From assembly GCA_002716065.1 (NCBI GenBank), contig PAZE01000016.1, forward strand, positions 7,411 through 44,063: a stretch of 36,653 nucleotides of DNA. Reading direction: 5' to 3'. This document shows, one piece after another, positions 8,173 to 16,444 of the stretch (positions within the stretch are counted from its first letter, which is position 1; every line of letters begins with the position of its first letter). The translations under genes were made by a program, and so were the position numbers. This stretch comes from Crocinitomicaceae bacterium. Lineage in GTDB: Bacteria; Bacteroidota; Bacteroidia; Flavobacteriales_D; Parvicellaceae. The notes under the pieces were generated by a model. That model was not told the DNA's origin. It searched no databases and was given only the letters and a program-made list of their open reading frames with translations.

Positions 8173-10611
8173 ATGAGTACAGAAACGGAAGGAAAAATCA
8201 AAGATAAATCAATAGATAAATCAACCTTTATCAATGAAGTAATTGCTGATTATAAGTTAGCATGTATCAGCAGGGAGGCCTCTCTTTTAGGAAGAAAAGA
8301 AGTGCTTACTGGGAAAGCTAAGTTTGGTATTTTTGGAGACGGAAAAGAATTGGCTCAAATTGCTCTGGCTAAGCAATTTAAAGATGGTGATTTTAGATCT
8401 GGCTACTATAGAGATCAAACTTTCATGATGGCAATTAATGCCTTAAGTGTTCAACAGTATTTTGCTGGTCTTTATGCCCATACAGATTTAGATCACGAAC
8501 CTTCCTCTGCTGGAAGACAAATGGGTGGTCATTTTGCTACAAGGAGTTTAAATGAGGATGGTACATGGAAAAATTTAATGACTCAGAAAAATTCTTCTGC
8601 AGATATCTCTCCAACAGCTGGACAAATGCCAAGATTATTGGGACTTGCTCTAGCCTCTAAAATTTATAAAGACAATAAAAGTTTAGAAAATTTTAAACAA
8701 TTTTCTAACAATGGCAATGAAGTTGCTTTTGGAACTATTGGAGATGCCAGTACTTCAGAAGGAGTTTTTTGGGAAACAATAAACGCAGCTGGTGTACTAG
8801 AAGTCCCTATGGCTATGTCTATATGGGATGATGGTTATGGAATTTCTGTTCCAAAAAAATACCAAACAACTAAAGAAAGTATATCAACTTTACTTGAAGG
8901 GTTCGAAAAAAACGAAAATACCAATGGCTACAAAATATACAAGGTAAACGGCTGGGATTATGCCTCACTTGTAACTACCTATCATGAAGCCATAAATTAT
9001 TGCAGAAGTCATCACGTACCAGTACTTATTCATGTTGAGCAAATCACTCAACCTCAAGGTCATTCAACTTCTGGATCTCATGAAAGATACAAGAGTAAAG
9101 AGCGTCTAGAATGGGCCAAAGAATATGATTGTAACGTACAGTTCAAACAATGGATTTTAAGTAAAAATAATGCTCTCAAACAACCTCTTTCTACTGTTGA
9201 ACAACTCCAAGAGATTGAAACTGAAGCTAAAGCATTTGTAAAACAAGAAGCTAAAAAAGCCTGGAAAGCCTATAACGATGACATTATCAATGAAAAAGAT
9301 TCGGTACTTCAATTGCTAAATAATCTTGCAAAAGAAAGTTCTCAAAGTCAGCAGATTAGTTCTATTGCAAAAGAATTAAAATCAACACTTGATCCATTAA
9401 GAAAAGATATTTACAGATCTCTAAAGGAAGCTTTGTACTTAACCACTAAGGAATCATTAGCATCAAAAAAAGAAGTTTCCGCTTTTATTTCTAAATCCAA
9501 AGAAAGTTTACATGATAAGTATAGCTCTTACTTGTACTCTGAAAATGGAACTTCTTGTCTAAACATTGAAGAAATCTCACCTTCTTATGAAAATTCCTCT
9601 AAAGTTGATGGTCGAATTATTCTTAAAGAAAATTTTAGAGAAATTTTTAAGTCCATGCCTGAAGTAATCACTTTTGGTGAAGATACTGGTAAAATTGGTG
9701 GGGTAAATCAGGCTATGGAGGGAATGCAAGAGGAATTTGGTAAAGGTAGAGTTTTTGACACAGGGATAAGAGAGGCTACTATTGTTGGACAAGGTATTGG
9801 AATGGCCCTTAGAGGTTTACGACCTATCGCTGAAATTCAATATTTAGATTACTTACTTTACTGTCTTCAAATAATGAGTGATGATTTGGCTACGCTTTCT
9901 TATCGTACAAAAGGAGGGCAAAAAGCACCCGTTATCATTCGAACAAGAGGACATCGCCTTGAAGGTGTATGGCATGCAGGTTCACCATTAGGTGGAATAA
10001 TCAATCTTATTAGAGGTATAATAGTTTGTGTGCCAAGAAACATGACTAAAGCAGCAGGATTTTACAATACCCTTTTAAAAGGAGATGAACCAGGATTGGT
10101 TATTGAATGTTTAAATGGATATCGATCGAAGGAGAATATGCCATCAAATTTAGGTGAATTTACTACACCAATTGGAATTCCTGAAATTGTAAAGGAAGGT
10201 AGTGACATTACCGTTGTTAGTTATGGTTCGACATTTAACATTTGTATTGCTGCTGCAACTCAACTGGAAAAAATGAATATCTCTTGCGAACTAATTGATG
10301 TTCAAACTTTATTGCCTTTTGACATTAACCATTCTATTGTCTCCTCTTTGAAAAAAACCAATAAAATTATTTTTATTGATGAAGATGTTGAAGGTGGAGC
10401 AACTGCTTTTATGTTAGACCAGGTCATTAACAAACAAAAGGGATACTATCATCTTGACGCTGAACCTAGGTGTGTTACTGCAAAAGATCACAGACCTGCA
10501 TATGGATCTGACGGAGACTATTTTTCAAAACCTAATAACGAAGATATTGTTGAAGCCATTTACTCAATTATGAGCGAATCTGATCCAATATCTTATCCCA
10601 GTATACTATAA
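8173..10611 (+). CDS. 2-oxoacid (branched-chain type) dehydrogenase E1, alpha and beta fused
   Basis: This is the thiamine-diphosphate-dependent E1 of a 2-oxoacid dehydrogenase complex, which decarboxylates the oxoacid and acylates the lipoyl domain of E2. In the 812 residues the alpha half comes first. It contains GGHFATRSL and SAGRQMGGH segments, and the TPP motif GDASTSEGVFWETINAA from about residue 190. A helical linker spans about 330-470. The beta half follows (REATIVGQGIGMALRGLRP, then QIMSDDLATLSYRTKGGQ, IIRTRGH and FIDEDVEGGA). Separate alpha and beta genes are the textbook arrangement; fused forms like this are well known in Bacteroidota and are usually annotated as branched-chain oxoacid dehydrogenase. 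No E2 gene is nearby. The lipoamide-dehydrogenase-like gene at 33689 is far away and lacks redox cysteines. Substrate preference is inferred. Confidence 0.9.
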   Translation: MSTETEGKIKDKSIDKSTFINEVIADYKLACISREASLLGRKEVLTGKAKFGIFGDGKELAQIALAKQFKDGDFRSGYYRDQTFMMAINALSVQQYFAGLYAHTDLDHEPSSAGRQMGGHFATRSLNEDGTWKNLMTQKNSSADISPTAGQMPRLLGLALASKIYKDNKSLENFKQFSNNGNEVAFGTIGDASTSEGVFWETINAAGVLEVPMAMSIWDDGYGISVPKKYQTTKESISTLLEGFEKNENTNGYKIYKVNGWDYASLVTTYHEAINYCRSHHVPVLIHVEQITQPQGHSTSGSHERYKSKERLEWAKEYDCNVQFKQWILSKNNALKQPLSTVEQLQEIETEAKAFVKQEAKKAWKAYNDDIINEKDSVLQLLNNLAKESSQSQQISSIAKELKSTLDPLRKDIYRSLKEALYLTTKESLASKKEVSAFISKSKESLHDKYSSYLYSENGTSCLNIEEISPSYENSSKVDGRIILKENFREIFKSMPEVITFGEDTGKIGGVNQAMEGMQEEFGKGRVFDTGIREATIVGQGIGMALRGLRPIAEIQYLDYLLYCLQIMSDDLATLSYRTKGGQKAPVIIRTRGHRLEGVWHAGSPLGGIINLIRGIIVCVPRNMTKAAGFYNTLLKGDEPGLVIECLNGYRSKENMPSNLGEFTTPIGIPEIVKEGSDITVVSYGSTFNICIAAATQLEKMNISCELIDVQTLLPFDINHSIVSSLKKTNKIIFIDEDVEGGATAFMLDQVINKQKGYYHLDAEPRCVTAKDHRPAYGSDGDYFSKPNNEDIVEAIYSIMSESDPISYPSIL

Positions 10612-10614
10612 TTA

Positions 10615-13221
10615 ATGAGAATTTTTGTTTTTCTTTTATTGTGTTCCATAACTATTAGCAGTAGTTATGCTCAGGATAGAAAAACAGACAAATTAAAAAC
10701 ATGGATGGATGTTCATCCAGGTGAATACTTTCCGGTTAGAATTGAATTTAAGGATAATGTTGATTGTTATTTGTTAAATCAGCAATTTAAATCTGATAAA
10801 ACACCACTTTTTAAGCGAATAAAAACTGTTAATAATCAATTAATAGACCAGTCCATTACATCTCAAGGGCCTGTATTAACGTTTTTAAAGACCCGTTTGT
10901 CATCTCAAAGTCAAGTAAAATCATTTTGGATTGTCAATATTATTGTTGCATTATTAGATGAAAACACCATTAACGATTTAGAGCAATTTCAGTCCATAAG
11001 CTCTATAGATTTAGAGGATAATAAATTTGTAGCCTATGATGACTATAAAATAGAAAAACCAAAATTAAAACAGCCTAATGGAGTTGAAAATGGTTTAATG
11101 GCCATAAATGCTAGACCAATGTGGAATTTAGGATATACAGGAAGAGGAAGGCTAGTTTACAATTACGATACAGGAGTATGGCCCACCCACCCAGCTTTTT
11201 CTGAAAGATTTATTGGAAATAGGTATCCTATGAATCAAAGTTGGATAGGTTTTTTTAATTCATTTGCTAATGGTTCAATTCAAAATCATGGAACCCATAC
11301 CCTAGGAACTATAGCTGGTCTTGTTCAGTCTACAAATGATACAATAGGTGTAGCCTTTAAATCCTATTGGATTGCTAATGATTTTGTTACCTCAACAGTT
11401 GCACAGCTACCTCCAATTGTCAATATGATTGAAGCATTTGAATGGGCTCTAAACCCTGACAACGACACTTCTACTACTATTGATGTACCTGATGTAATTA
11501 ACAATAGCTGGAGGTGGTATGATGGTGGAGATACAATTCATTGCGGAGGTTTTGTTGTTAATTTAATGAATGCTATAGAAGCAGCTGGAATTGCAAATGT
11601 TTTTTCTGGAGGAAATTCAGGTCCAAACAACACTAGTGTTAATTCTCCTCAAAGAATTAATACTTCACTAGTAAATACATTTTCTGTTGGCAGTGTAAAT
11701 GGAAATCTTAGTTTTCCTTACCCTATTTCTAATTTCTCTACTAGAGGTCCCACACAATGCCCAGGTTCGGGTTCATTGGCTATCCACCCAGAAGTTGTTG
11801 CCCCTGGACAAAGTGTTCGATCAGCTTGGGGGACAAACGACTACAATACTATTTCTGGCACAAGTATGGCCGCTCCTCATGTTACAGGGGCTGTTTTACT
11901 TCTGAAAGAAGCATTTCCCTACCTTTCTGGAGAAGAGCTTTTAATGGCACTTTACTTAACAGCTGTTGACATGGGAGACCCTGGAGAAGACAACACCTAT
12001 GGAATGGGGTTAATTGATGTATATGCAGCATTTCAATACCTTTCAACATCTAACCAACCTGTTAATCCAACCAATCCATATTATGATCTTGCCATAGACT
12101 CAATTGATTTAATTAACATTCAAGAACTCACTTGTGAAAATAACCTTTCTGCTAATGTTTATTTTTCTAATGTTGGTGATTTTCCAATAACTAGTATTGA
12201 TTTTAGTATTCGAATTAATTCTTCTTCAGCTATTAATTTTTCTTGGAATGGAGTTCTTAATCCACTTTCTTCAACATCTATAAACATCCCTTCAATCAAT
12301 AGTTCAAGTTCTGGAAAAAAAGAAGTGCAAATAATAGGATCACTTCATGACTCAATAATTGAATACGATTACTACAACAACAGTGCTATTACAAGATTTT
12401 CCAAAATCGGAGATTTCTCTTCAATGCCTTTTATAGAGCATTTTGAAAATGGCATTAATGATTCCGTTTGGTGCATCAGTAATTTAGATAACGACCAAAC
12501 CTGGGTAGTGGACTCAACTGTAGGTTTGCCATGGAGTAATTTATCTGCATGTATGAAACTTTACTCCTATTCTCCAAGAGAAAACCAAAAAGATGGATTG
12601 TTGACTCCAAATATTTCTCTTTCCCCTTCTTTAGATCAGTTACTCACTTTCGATGTTGCCTACCAGCAAAGAAGTTCCAGTAATGTTGTTAAAGACACTC
12701 TTAAAGTATATGTGTCCACAAATTGTGGTGAGTCATTTGATTATTTGGTATACGAAAAATACGATAATCAGCTGAGCACTTTTGATACAGTAAAACACGA
12801 TTTTACACCTGAATTTAGCACGCATTGGAGAAACGACACCATCAATTTATCGCAATTCGCCAATCAACAAATCATCGTTAAATTTGAAACCATTAATCGA
12901 CAGGGAAATAATTTGTATTTAGACAATATTAAACTATTTGAAGGTCAGATTGCTCCGGTTGCTATTGCTGAAGAAAAAATTTCCTTCATAGTTTATCCAA
13001 ATCCAGCTCAAAATAAGCTGACCATTTCATCTATTAATAAAAACATTACCAACTATAAGCTAGCTGTTTACAATTCTTTAGGAAAACAAATTAAGAAGAC
13101 TTCTATTTCAAATAATAACACAACGATATTCATCTCTGATTTATCCAATGGAATTTACTTTGTTAAGCTATATAATGAATCTCACTCTCTAACAAAATCA
13201 TTTGTAAAATGGAAAAACTAA
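10615..13221 (+). CDS. Secreted subtilisin-like (S8) serine protease with T9SS sorting domain
   Basis: This is a secreted peptidase of 868 residues. The order is: signal peptide (1-20, ending SSSYAQ); propeptide-like region (about 21-150); S8 catalytic domain (about 170-470); beta-rich region; and a C-terminal T9SS type A sorting domain (from about 785, with YPNPAQNKLTIS and GIYFVKLY). The catalytic triad is intact: Asp185 in NYDTGVW, His225 in NHGTHTLG, and Ser417 in SGTSMAAPHV, with oxyanion Asn334 in SGGNSGP. The domain at about 615-775 resembles the cleaved-adhesin or jelly-roll modules common in these proteases (FIEHFENGINDSVW). The gene starts three bases after the E1 stop, so they may be cotranscribed, but that tells little about its substrate. 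The role is probably extracellular protein degradation. Confidence 0.92.
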   Translation: MRIFVFLLLCSITISSSYAQDRKTDKLKTWMDVHPGEYFPVRIEFKDNVDCYLLNQQFKSDKTPLFKRIKTVNNQLIDQSITSQGPVLTFLKTRLSSQSQVKSFWIVNIIVALLDENTINDLEQFQSISSIDLEDNKFVAYDDYKIEKPKLKQPNGVENGLMAINARPMWNLGYTGRGRLVYNYDTGVWPTHPAFSERFIGNRYPMNQSWIGFFNSFANGSIQNHGTHTLGTIAGLVQSTNDTIGVAFKSYWIANDFVTSTVAQLPPIVNMIEAFEWALNPDNDTSTTIDVPDVINNSWRWYDGGDTIHCGGFVVNLMNAIEAAGIANVFSGGNSGPNNTSVNSPQRINTSLVNTFSVGSVNGNLSFPYPISNFSTRGPTQCPGSGSLAIHPEVVAPGQSVRSAWGTNDYNTISGTSMAAPHVTGAVLLLKEAFPYLSGEELLMALYLTAVDMGDPGEDNTYGMGLIDVYAAFQYLSTSNQPVNPTNPYYDLAIDSIDLINIQELTCENNLSANVYFSNVGDFPITSIDFSIRINSSSAINFSWNGVLNPLSSTSINIPSINSSSSGKKEVQIIGSLHDSIIEYDYYNNSAITRFSKIGDFSSMPFIEHFENGINDSVWCISNLDNDQTWVVDSTVGLPWSNLSACMKLYSYSPRENQKDGLLTPNISLSPSLDQLLTFDVAYQQRSSSNVVKDTLKVYVSTNCGESFDYLVYEKYDNQLSTFDTVKHDFTPEFSTHWRNDTINLSQFANQQIIVKFETINRQGNNLYLDNIKLFEGQIAPVAIAEEKISFIVYPNPAQNKLTISSINKNITNYKLAVYNSLGKQIKKTSISNNNTTIFISDLSNGIYFVKLYNESHSLTKSFVKWKN

Positions 13222-13604
13222 CCATTTTATACACATTCGCATTTTTTGTTTTTCTGCCATTTGGCAGTTATACTCAGGATAGTCAAATAAATTGTCTGAA
13301 AATAAAAAAAGGAAGGTTTGAAATGGTTGGTCCTCAAGGAGGAAGCATAAGAATCAAACGAAAATCTAATATTCAAGTTGAAAGGTATTCAAGACAGAGG
13401 GTAAAACATCGATTTTTAATTTCTTGGATAGACGATTGCAATTATGTGCTTACACTTAAAAAATCTAAAATTAAATCGCTATTGAACGACACAGAAATTA
13501 AACTATATGTTTCTATCATTGAAGTTAATAAATACTACTATACAGCACTGATTAAGTCAGAAGAAAATGGAAAGCAGGAAAAAATTGAAATTCAAATTAA
13601 ATAG
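13209..13604 (+). CDS. Small secreted protein of unknown function
   Basis: I do not recognise this 131-residue protein. It begins with a signal peptide (MEKLTILYTFAFFVFLPFGSYTQ) and the mature part of about 108 residues is rich in lysine and beta-prone stretches, with two cysteines after the cleavage site (in INCLKI and DDCNYV) that could form a disulfide in the periplasm. No lipobox is visible. The start overlaps the end of the subtilase gene by 13 bases in another frame, so translation of the two is probably coupled. The short predicted beta-barrel-like pattern KRKSNIQVERYSRQRVKHR is basic. A partner or substrate of the protease is possible, but this is only a guess from position. Confidence 0.68.
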   Translation: MEKLTILYTFAFFVFLPFGSYTQDSQINCLKIKKGRFEMVGPQGGSIRIKRKSNIQVERYSRQRVKHRFLISWIDDCNYVLTLKKSKIKSLLNDTEIKLYVSIIEVNKYYYTALIKSEENGKQEKIEIQIK

Positions 13605-13606
13605 CC

Positions 13607-14383
13607 TTGGATAATTCAACACTAAAAGAAGAACTAGATTATTTTGTAAATAAATACAACAACCCTGGATTTATAACCAATGACCCCATTTCAATAGCTC
13701 ATCAATTTTCGTTAAAAGAAGATATAGAGATCATTTCAATTCTTGTTTCTACTATAGCTTGGGGAAATAGAGTATCTATAATTAAAAGTGGAGAGAAATT
13801 GGTTCAACTAATGAACGGTGAACCTTATAAATTCCTTTTAAAATATACTGAAAAGGATATTCATCTACTTGGCGAGTTTAAGCATAGAACTTTTAACTGT
13901 TTTGATTTGCATTTTTATTTACTCAGATTACAGCACATTTACAAAAATTACAATGGAATTGAAGCTGTTTTCGAAAAGGGTTTTGCTATAGACGGTAAAG
14001 CTTCTACAGCCATTTCATTCTATAGAAATATGATTATCGGTAAAGAATTTTTGGGAATAAGAACCTCAAAACACATTGCCAACCCCCAAAAGGGATCCGC
14101 TGCCAAAAGATTAAATATGTTTCTGCGTTGGATGGTTAGAAAAGACAATAACGGAGTAGATTTTGGGTTATGGAAAAATATCTGTCCATCATCCCTATCC
14201 TGTCCATTAGATGTTCATAGTGGAAGAACAGCCAGAAAATATGGTTTAATCAGTAGGGTTCAAAATGATATTAAAACAGTTAATGAGTTGGATACATCCT
14301 TAAGAAAATTGGATAAAAAAGATCCTGTTAAATACGATTTTGCATTATTTGGAATAGGTGTTGAAAAGGAATTAATGGTATAA
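13607..14383 (+). CDS. TIGR02757 family protein
   Basis: This is a 258-residue soluble protein of the Bacteroidota family TIGR02757, whose function is not established. The family pattern is visible throughout: LDYFVNKYNNPGFITNDPI near the N-terminus, ILVSTIAWGNRVSIIK (about 46-61), KGSAAKRLNMFLRWMVRKD (about 162-180) followed by DFGLW, LDVHSGRTARKYGL (about 201-214), and YDFALFGIGVEKE close to the C-terminus. The helix-rich layout and the LDVHSGR segment loosely resemble helix-hairpin-helix DNA glycosylases, but I would not claim that activity. The start is a TTG two bases after the previous stop; no ATG lies near the N-terminal conserved region, so TTG is the most reasonable choice. It ends the 8173-14383 run. 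Confidence 0.84.
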   Translation: MDNSTLKEELDYFVNKYNNPGFITNDPISIAHQFSLKEDIEIISILVSTIAWGNRVSIIKSGEKLVQLMNGEPYKFLLKYTEKDIHLLGEFKHRTFNCFDLHFYLLRLQHIYKNYNGIEAVFEKGFAIDGKASTAISFYRNMIIGKEFLGIRTSKHIANPQKGSAAKRLNMFLRWMVRKDNNGVDFGLWKNICPSSLSCPLDVHSGRTARKYGLISRVQNDIKTVNELDTSLRKLDKKDPVKYDFALFGIGVEKELMV

Positions 14384-14387
14384 TGTA

Positions 14388-14395
14388 TAAATTTG
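14388..14395 (+). promoter_or_regulatory. Bacteroidota -7 promoter element TAAATTTG
   Basis: TAAATTTG matches TAnnTTTG and ends only seven bases before the ATG of the BatA-like gene at 14403. Using the SRP RNA promoter in this window as a ruler, where the RNA begins a few bases after the motif, transcription here would begin roughly 1-6 bases before the start codon. The message would then be nearly leaderless. Confidence 0.55.
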
Positions 14396-14402
14396 TAGCC
14401 AA

Positions 14403-16442
14403 ATGAATTTTTTATACCCTGATTTTCTTTGGGCAATCTCCTTAATTGCTATTCCAATTGCAATACATTTATTCAATTTTAGAAAGTATAAAAAAGTCTA
14501 TTTTTCAGATATTTCTCTATTAAAAAATATTAACAGTCAAACCAAAAAACAATCTCGACTAAAACACTTACTTGTACTTCTTTCAAGAATTCTTGCTTTG
14601 ATATGTTTAGTATTAGCCTTTAGCTATCCTTATAAACCACTTAAAAACAACTCCAATTTTGATCAAAAATATGTTGGAATATATATAGACAATTCTCTTA
14701 GTATGGACAATAAGAATCAAAACGGATTTATTATTGAACAAGCAAAGGAAAAAGCATTAGAAATCATCAATCAATACCCTACTAATACAAGATATATTTA
14801 TACAACAAATGATTTTGACGCTAATTTACAACGTGATATTTCCAAAGCTGAAATTCAGGATCTCATTTCTAAAACTAAAGCTACTTATCTTCAGAAATCT
14901 TATGCTGAAATTTATTCTAAACAAGCAGATCTATTAAAGAATTTTACTAAAAATAAAGATGTCTTTTGGCTTTCTGATTTACCAAAATCAACTACCATCT
15001 CAAATTTAGCAATTGATTCTTCAGTATTTGTACATATTGTCCCATTTACAAATAAAAGTAATGGTAATTTATTTATTGATACTGTTTGGTTTGATACACC
15101 AATTAGAAGAATTAACAAGCAAGAGCTCATTAATGTTAAGCTCATTAATACTTATGAATCTGATTTAAATTTTAGAATTGAGGCTCTAATAAACAACAAT
15201 GAGACTAAAGGAATTAATAATGGAACAATTGACGCCAATAGTAGCCTAACCATTCCTGTTCCGTTTATGATAAGACAAGCCGGAATCAAACATATAGCAC
15301 TTGAAATTTCAGACTATGGAGATCCTAATTTAATTTTTGATGACAATTATTTCCTAACCTACTCTATCAATTCAGCAACAAATGTTTTACACATTTTTGA
15401 AGAACACGATAAAAATTATTTCAATTCCTTATTAAATACATTAGAAAATGTGAATTACACCCCCTGCTCAATAAACTCTGTAGATTATTCCAAAATAAGA
15501 GATCAGGATTTAATTATCATTGAAAATGTTTCAGAAATCAATTCAGGTTTAATTGCTTCATTGCAAGAATTTATTGAAGTCGGTAAATCGGTAGTTGTAT
15601 TTCCTTCAGGCACTATTAACAACTCTTCTTACAATAATTTTTATAGAAAATATGCAATCCAATTTAATGGTATTGACACAACAAGAAAATCTATTGCTAA
15701 TTTAAACTATGAGCATCCTATATTCAACGCTGTTTTTGATCAGGTAAAAGAAAACATCAACTTTCCTGTTGTAAATGAAAACCATAAAGTAAACCTTCTT
15801 TCTAATAGCATGTCTAACGAAATTATTTCAATGAGTAACAACCAACCTTTTCTCATAGAAACACTAGAAAAAGAAGGCAAATTGTACACGTTTACTTTAT
15901 CAACTCTTGCGAGGTCTTCTAACTTTTTAAATCACGCCTTATTTGTTCCCACGATTTTAAGAATTGTTGAGCGTTGCCAAGTTCAAAATCCACTTTCCTA
16001 TATTATAGGTAAACATCAAATGGTAAAATCAAAAATTAATCTTTCTCAAAGCAGTGATCTTAGTGTAAAAAAAGAAAATGATGATGATGTGTTTATTCCT
16101 GGTTATAAAAAAAAACAACAATCCAGTGTGTTGTTTTTTAAAAACACCATTAAAAATCCTGGAAACTTCAATGTGCTCAACAAACAATTAGCAATAGATG
16201 GTTTTTCCTTTAATTATTCTAGAGAAGAATCAGCAATGGAATTTTTCAGTATCCAAGAATTTTTATCTCTTTTAAAAGAGAATGAACTAATTAATTTCTT
16301 CCATGTTTTTGAAAATATTGATAGTAATACCACTCTTGATTTAACTTCACAAACAAAAGGTATTTTATATTGGAAGCATTTTATTGTCCTCACTTTAGTA
16401 TTTTTGGGGTTAGAAATTCTTTTTATTAGAATAATTAAATAA
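14403..16442 (+). CDS. BatA-domain membrane protein with VWA-type and amidotransferase-like modules
   Basis: This is a 679-residue membrane protein of the BatA (aerotolerance N-terminal, double-transmembrane) type; its function is unknown. The BatA domain is clear: FLYPDFLWAISLIAIPIAIH (3-22), then RKYKKVYFSDISLLKNI and a second hydrophobic segment (about 55-76). It is followed by a VWA-like domain with a MIDAS D-x-S-x-S motif, DNSLS, at 96-100 and FWLSDLP further along. A glutamine-amidotransferase-like segment (DLIIIENVSEIN, then VVVFPSG) lies near 369-406. A single membrane helix (about 655-677) ends the protein. It shares this order with the protein at 4460-6547. The dihydroorotase homologue starts two bases after its stop and is probably cotranscribed. 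A -7 promoter motif lies seven bases upstream of the ATG. Confidence 0.8.
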   Translation: MNFLYPDFLWAISLIAIPIAIHLFNFRKYKKVYFSDISLLKNINSQTKKQSRLKHLLVLLSRILALICLVLAFSYPYKPLKNNSNFDQKYVGIYIDNSLSMDNKNQNGFIIEQAKEKALEIINQYPTNTRYIYTTNDFDANLQRDISKAEIQDLISKTKATYLQKSYAEIYSKQADLLKNFTKNKDVFWLSDLPKSTTISNLAIDSSVFVHIVPFTNKSNGNLFIDTVWFDTPIRRINKQELINVKLINTYESDLNFRIEALINNNETKGINNGTIDANSSLTIPVPFMIRQAGIKHIALEISDYGDPNLIFDDNYFLTYSINSATNVLHIFEEHDKNYFNSLLNTLENVNYTPCSINSVDYSKIRDQDLIIIENVSEINSGLIASLQEFIEVGKSVVVFPSGTINNSSYNNFYRKYAIQFNGIDTTRKSIANLNYEHPIFNAVFDQVKENINFPVVNENHKVNLLSNSMSNEIISMSNNQPFLIETLEKEGKLYTFTLSTLARSSNFLNHALFVPTILRIVERCQVQNPLSYIIGKHQMVKSKINLSQSSDLSVKKENDDDVFIPGYKKKQQSSVLFFKNTIKNPGNFNVLNKQLAIDGFSFNYSREESAMEFFSIQEFLSLLKENELINFFHVFENIDSNTTLDLTSQTKGILYWKHFIVLTLVFLGLEILFIRIIK

Positions 16443-16444
16443 AA

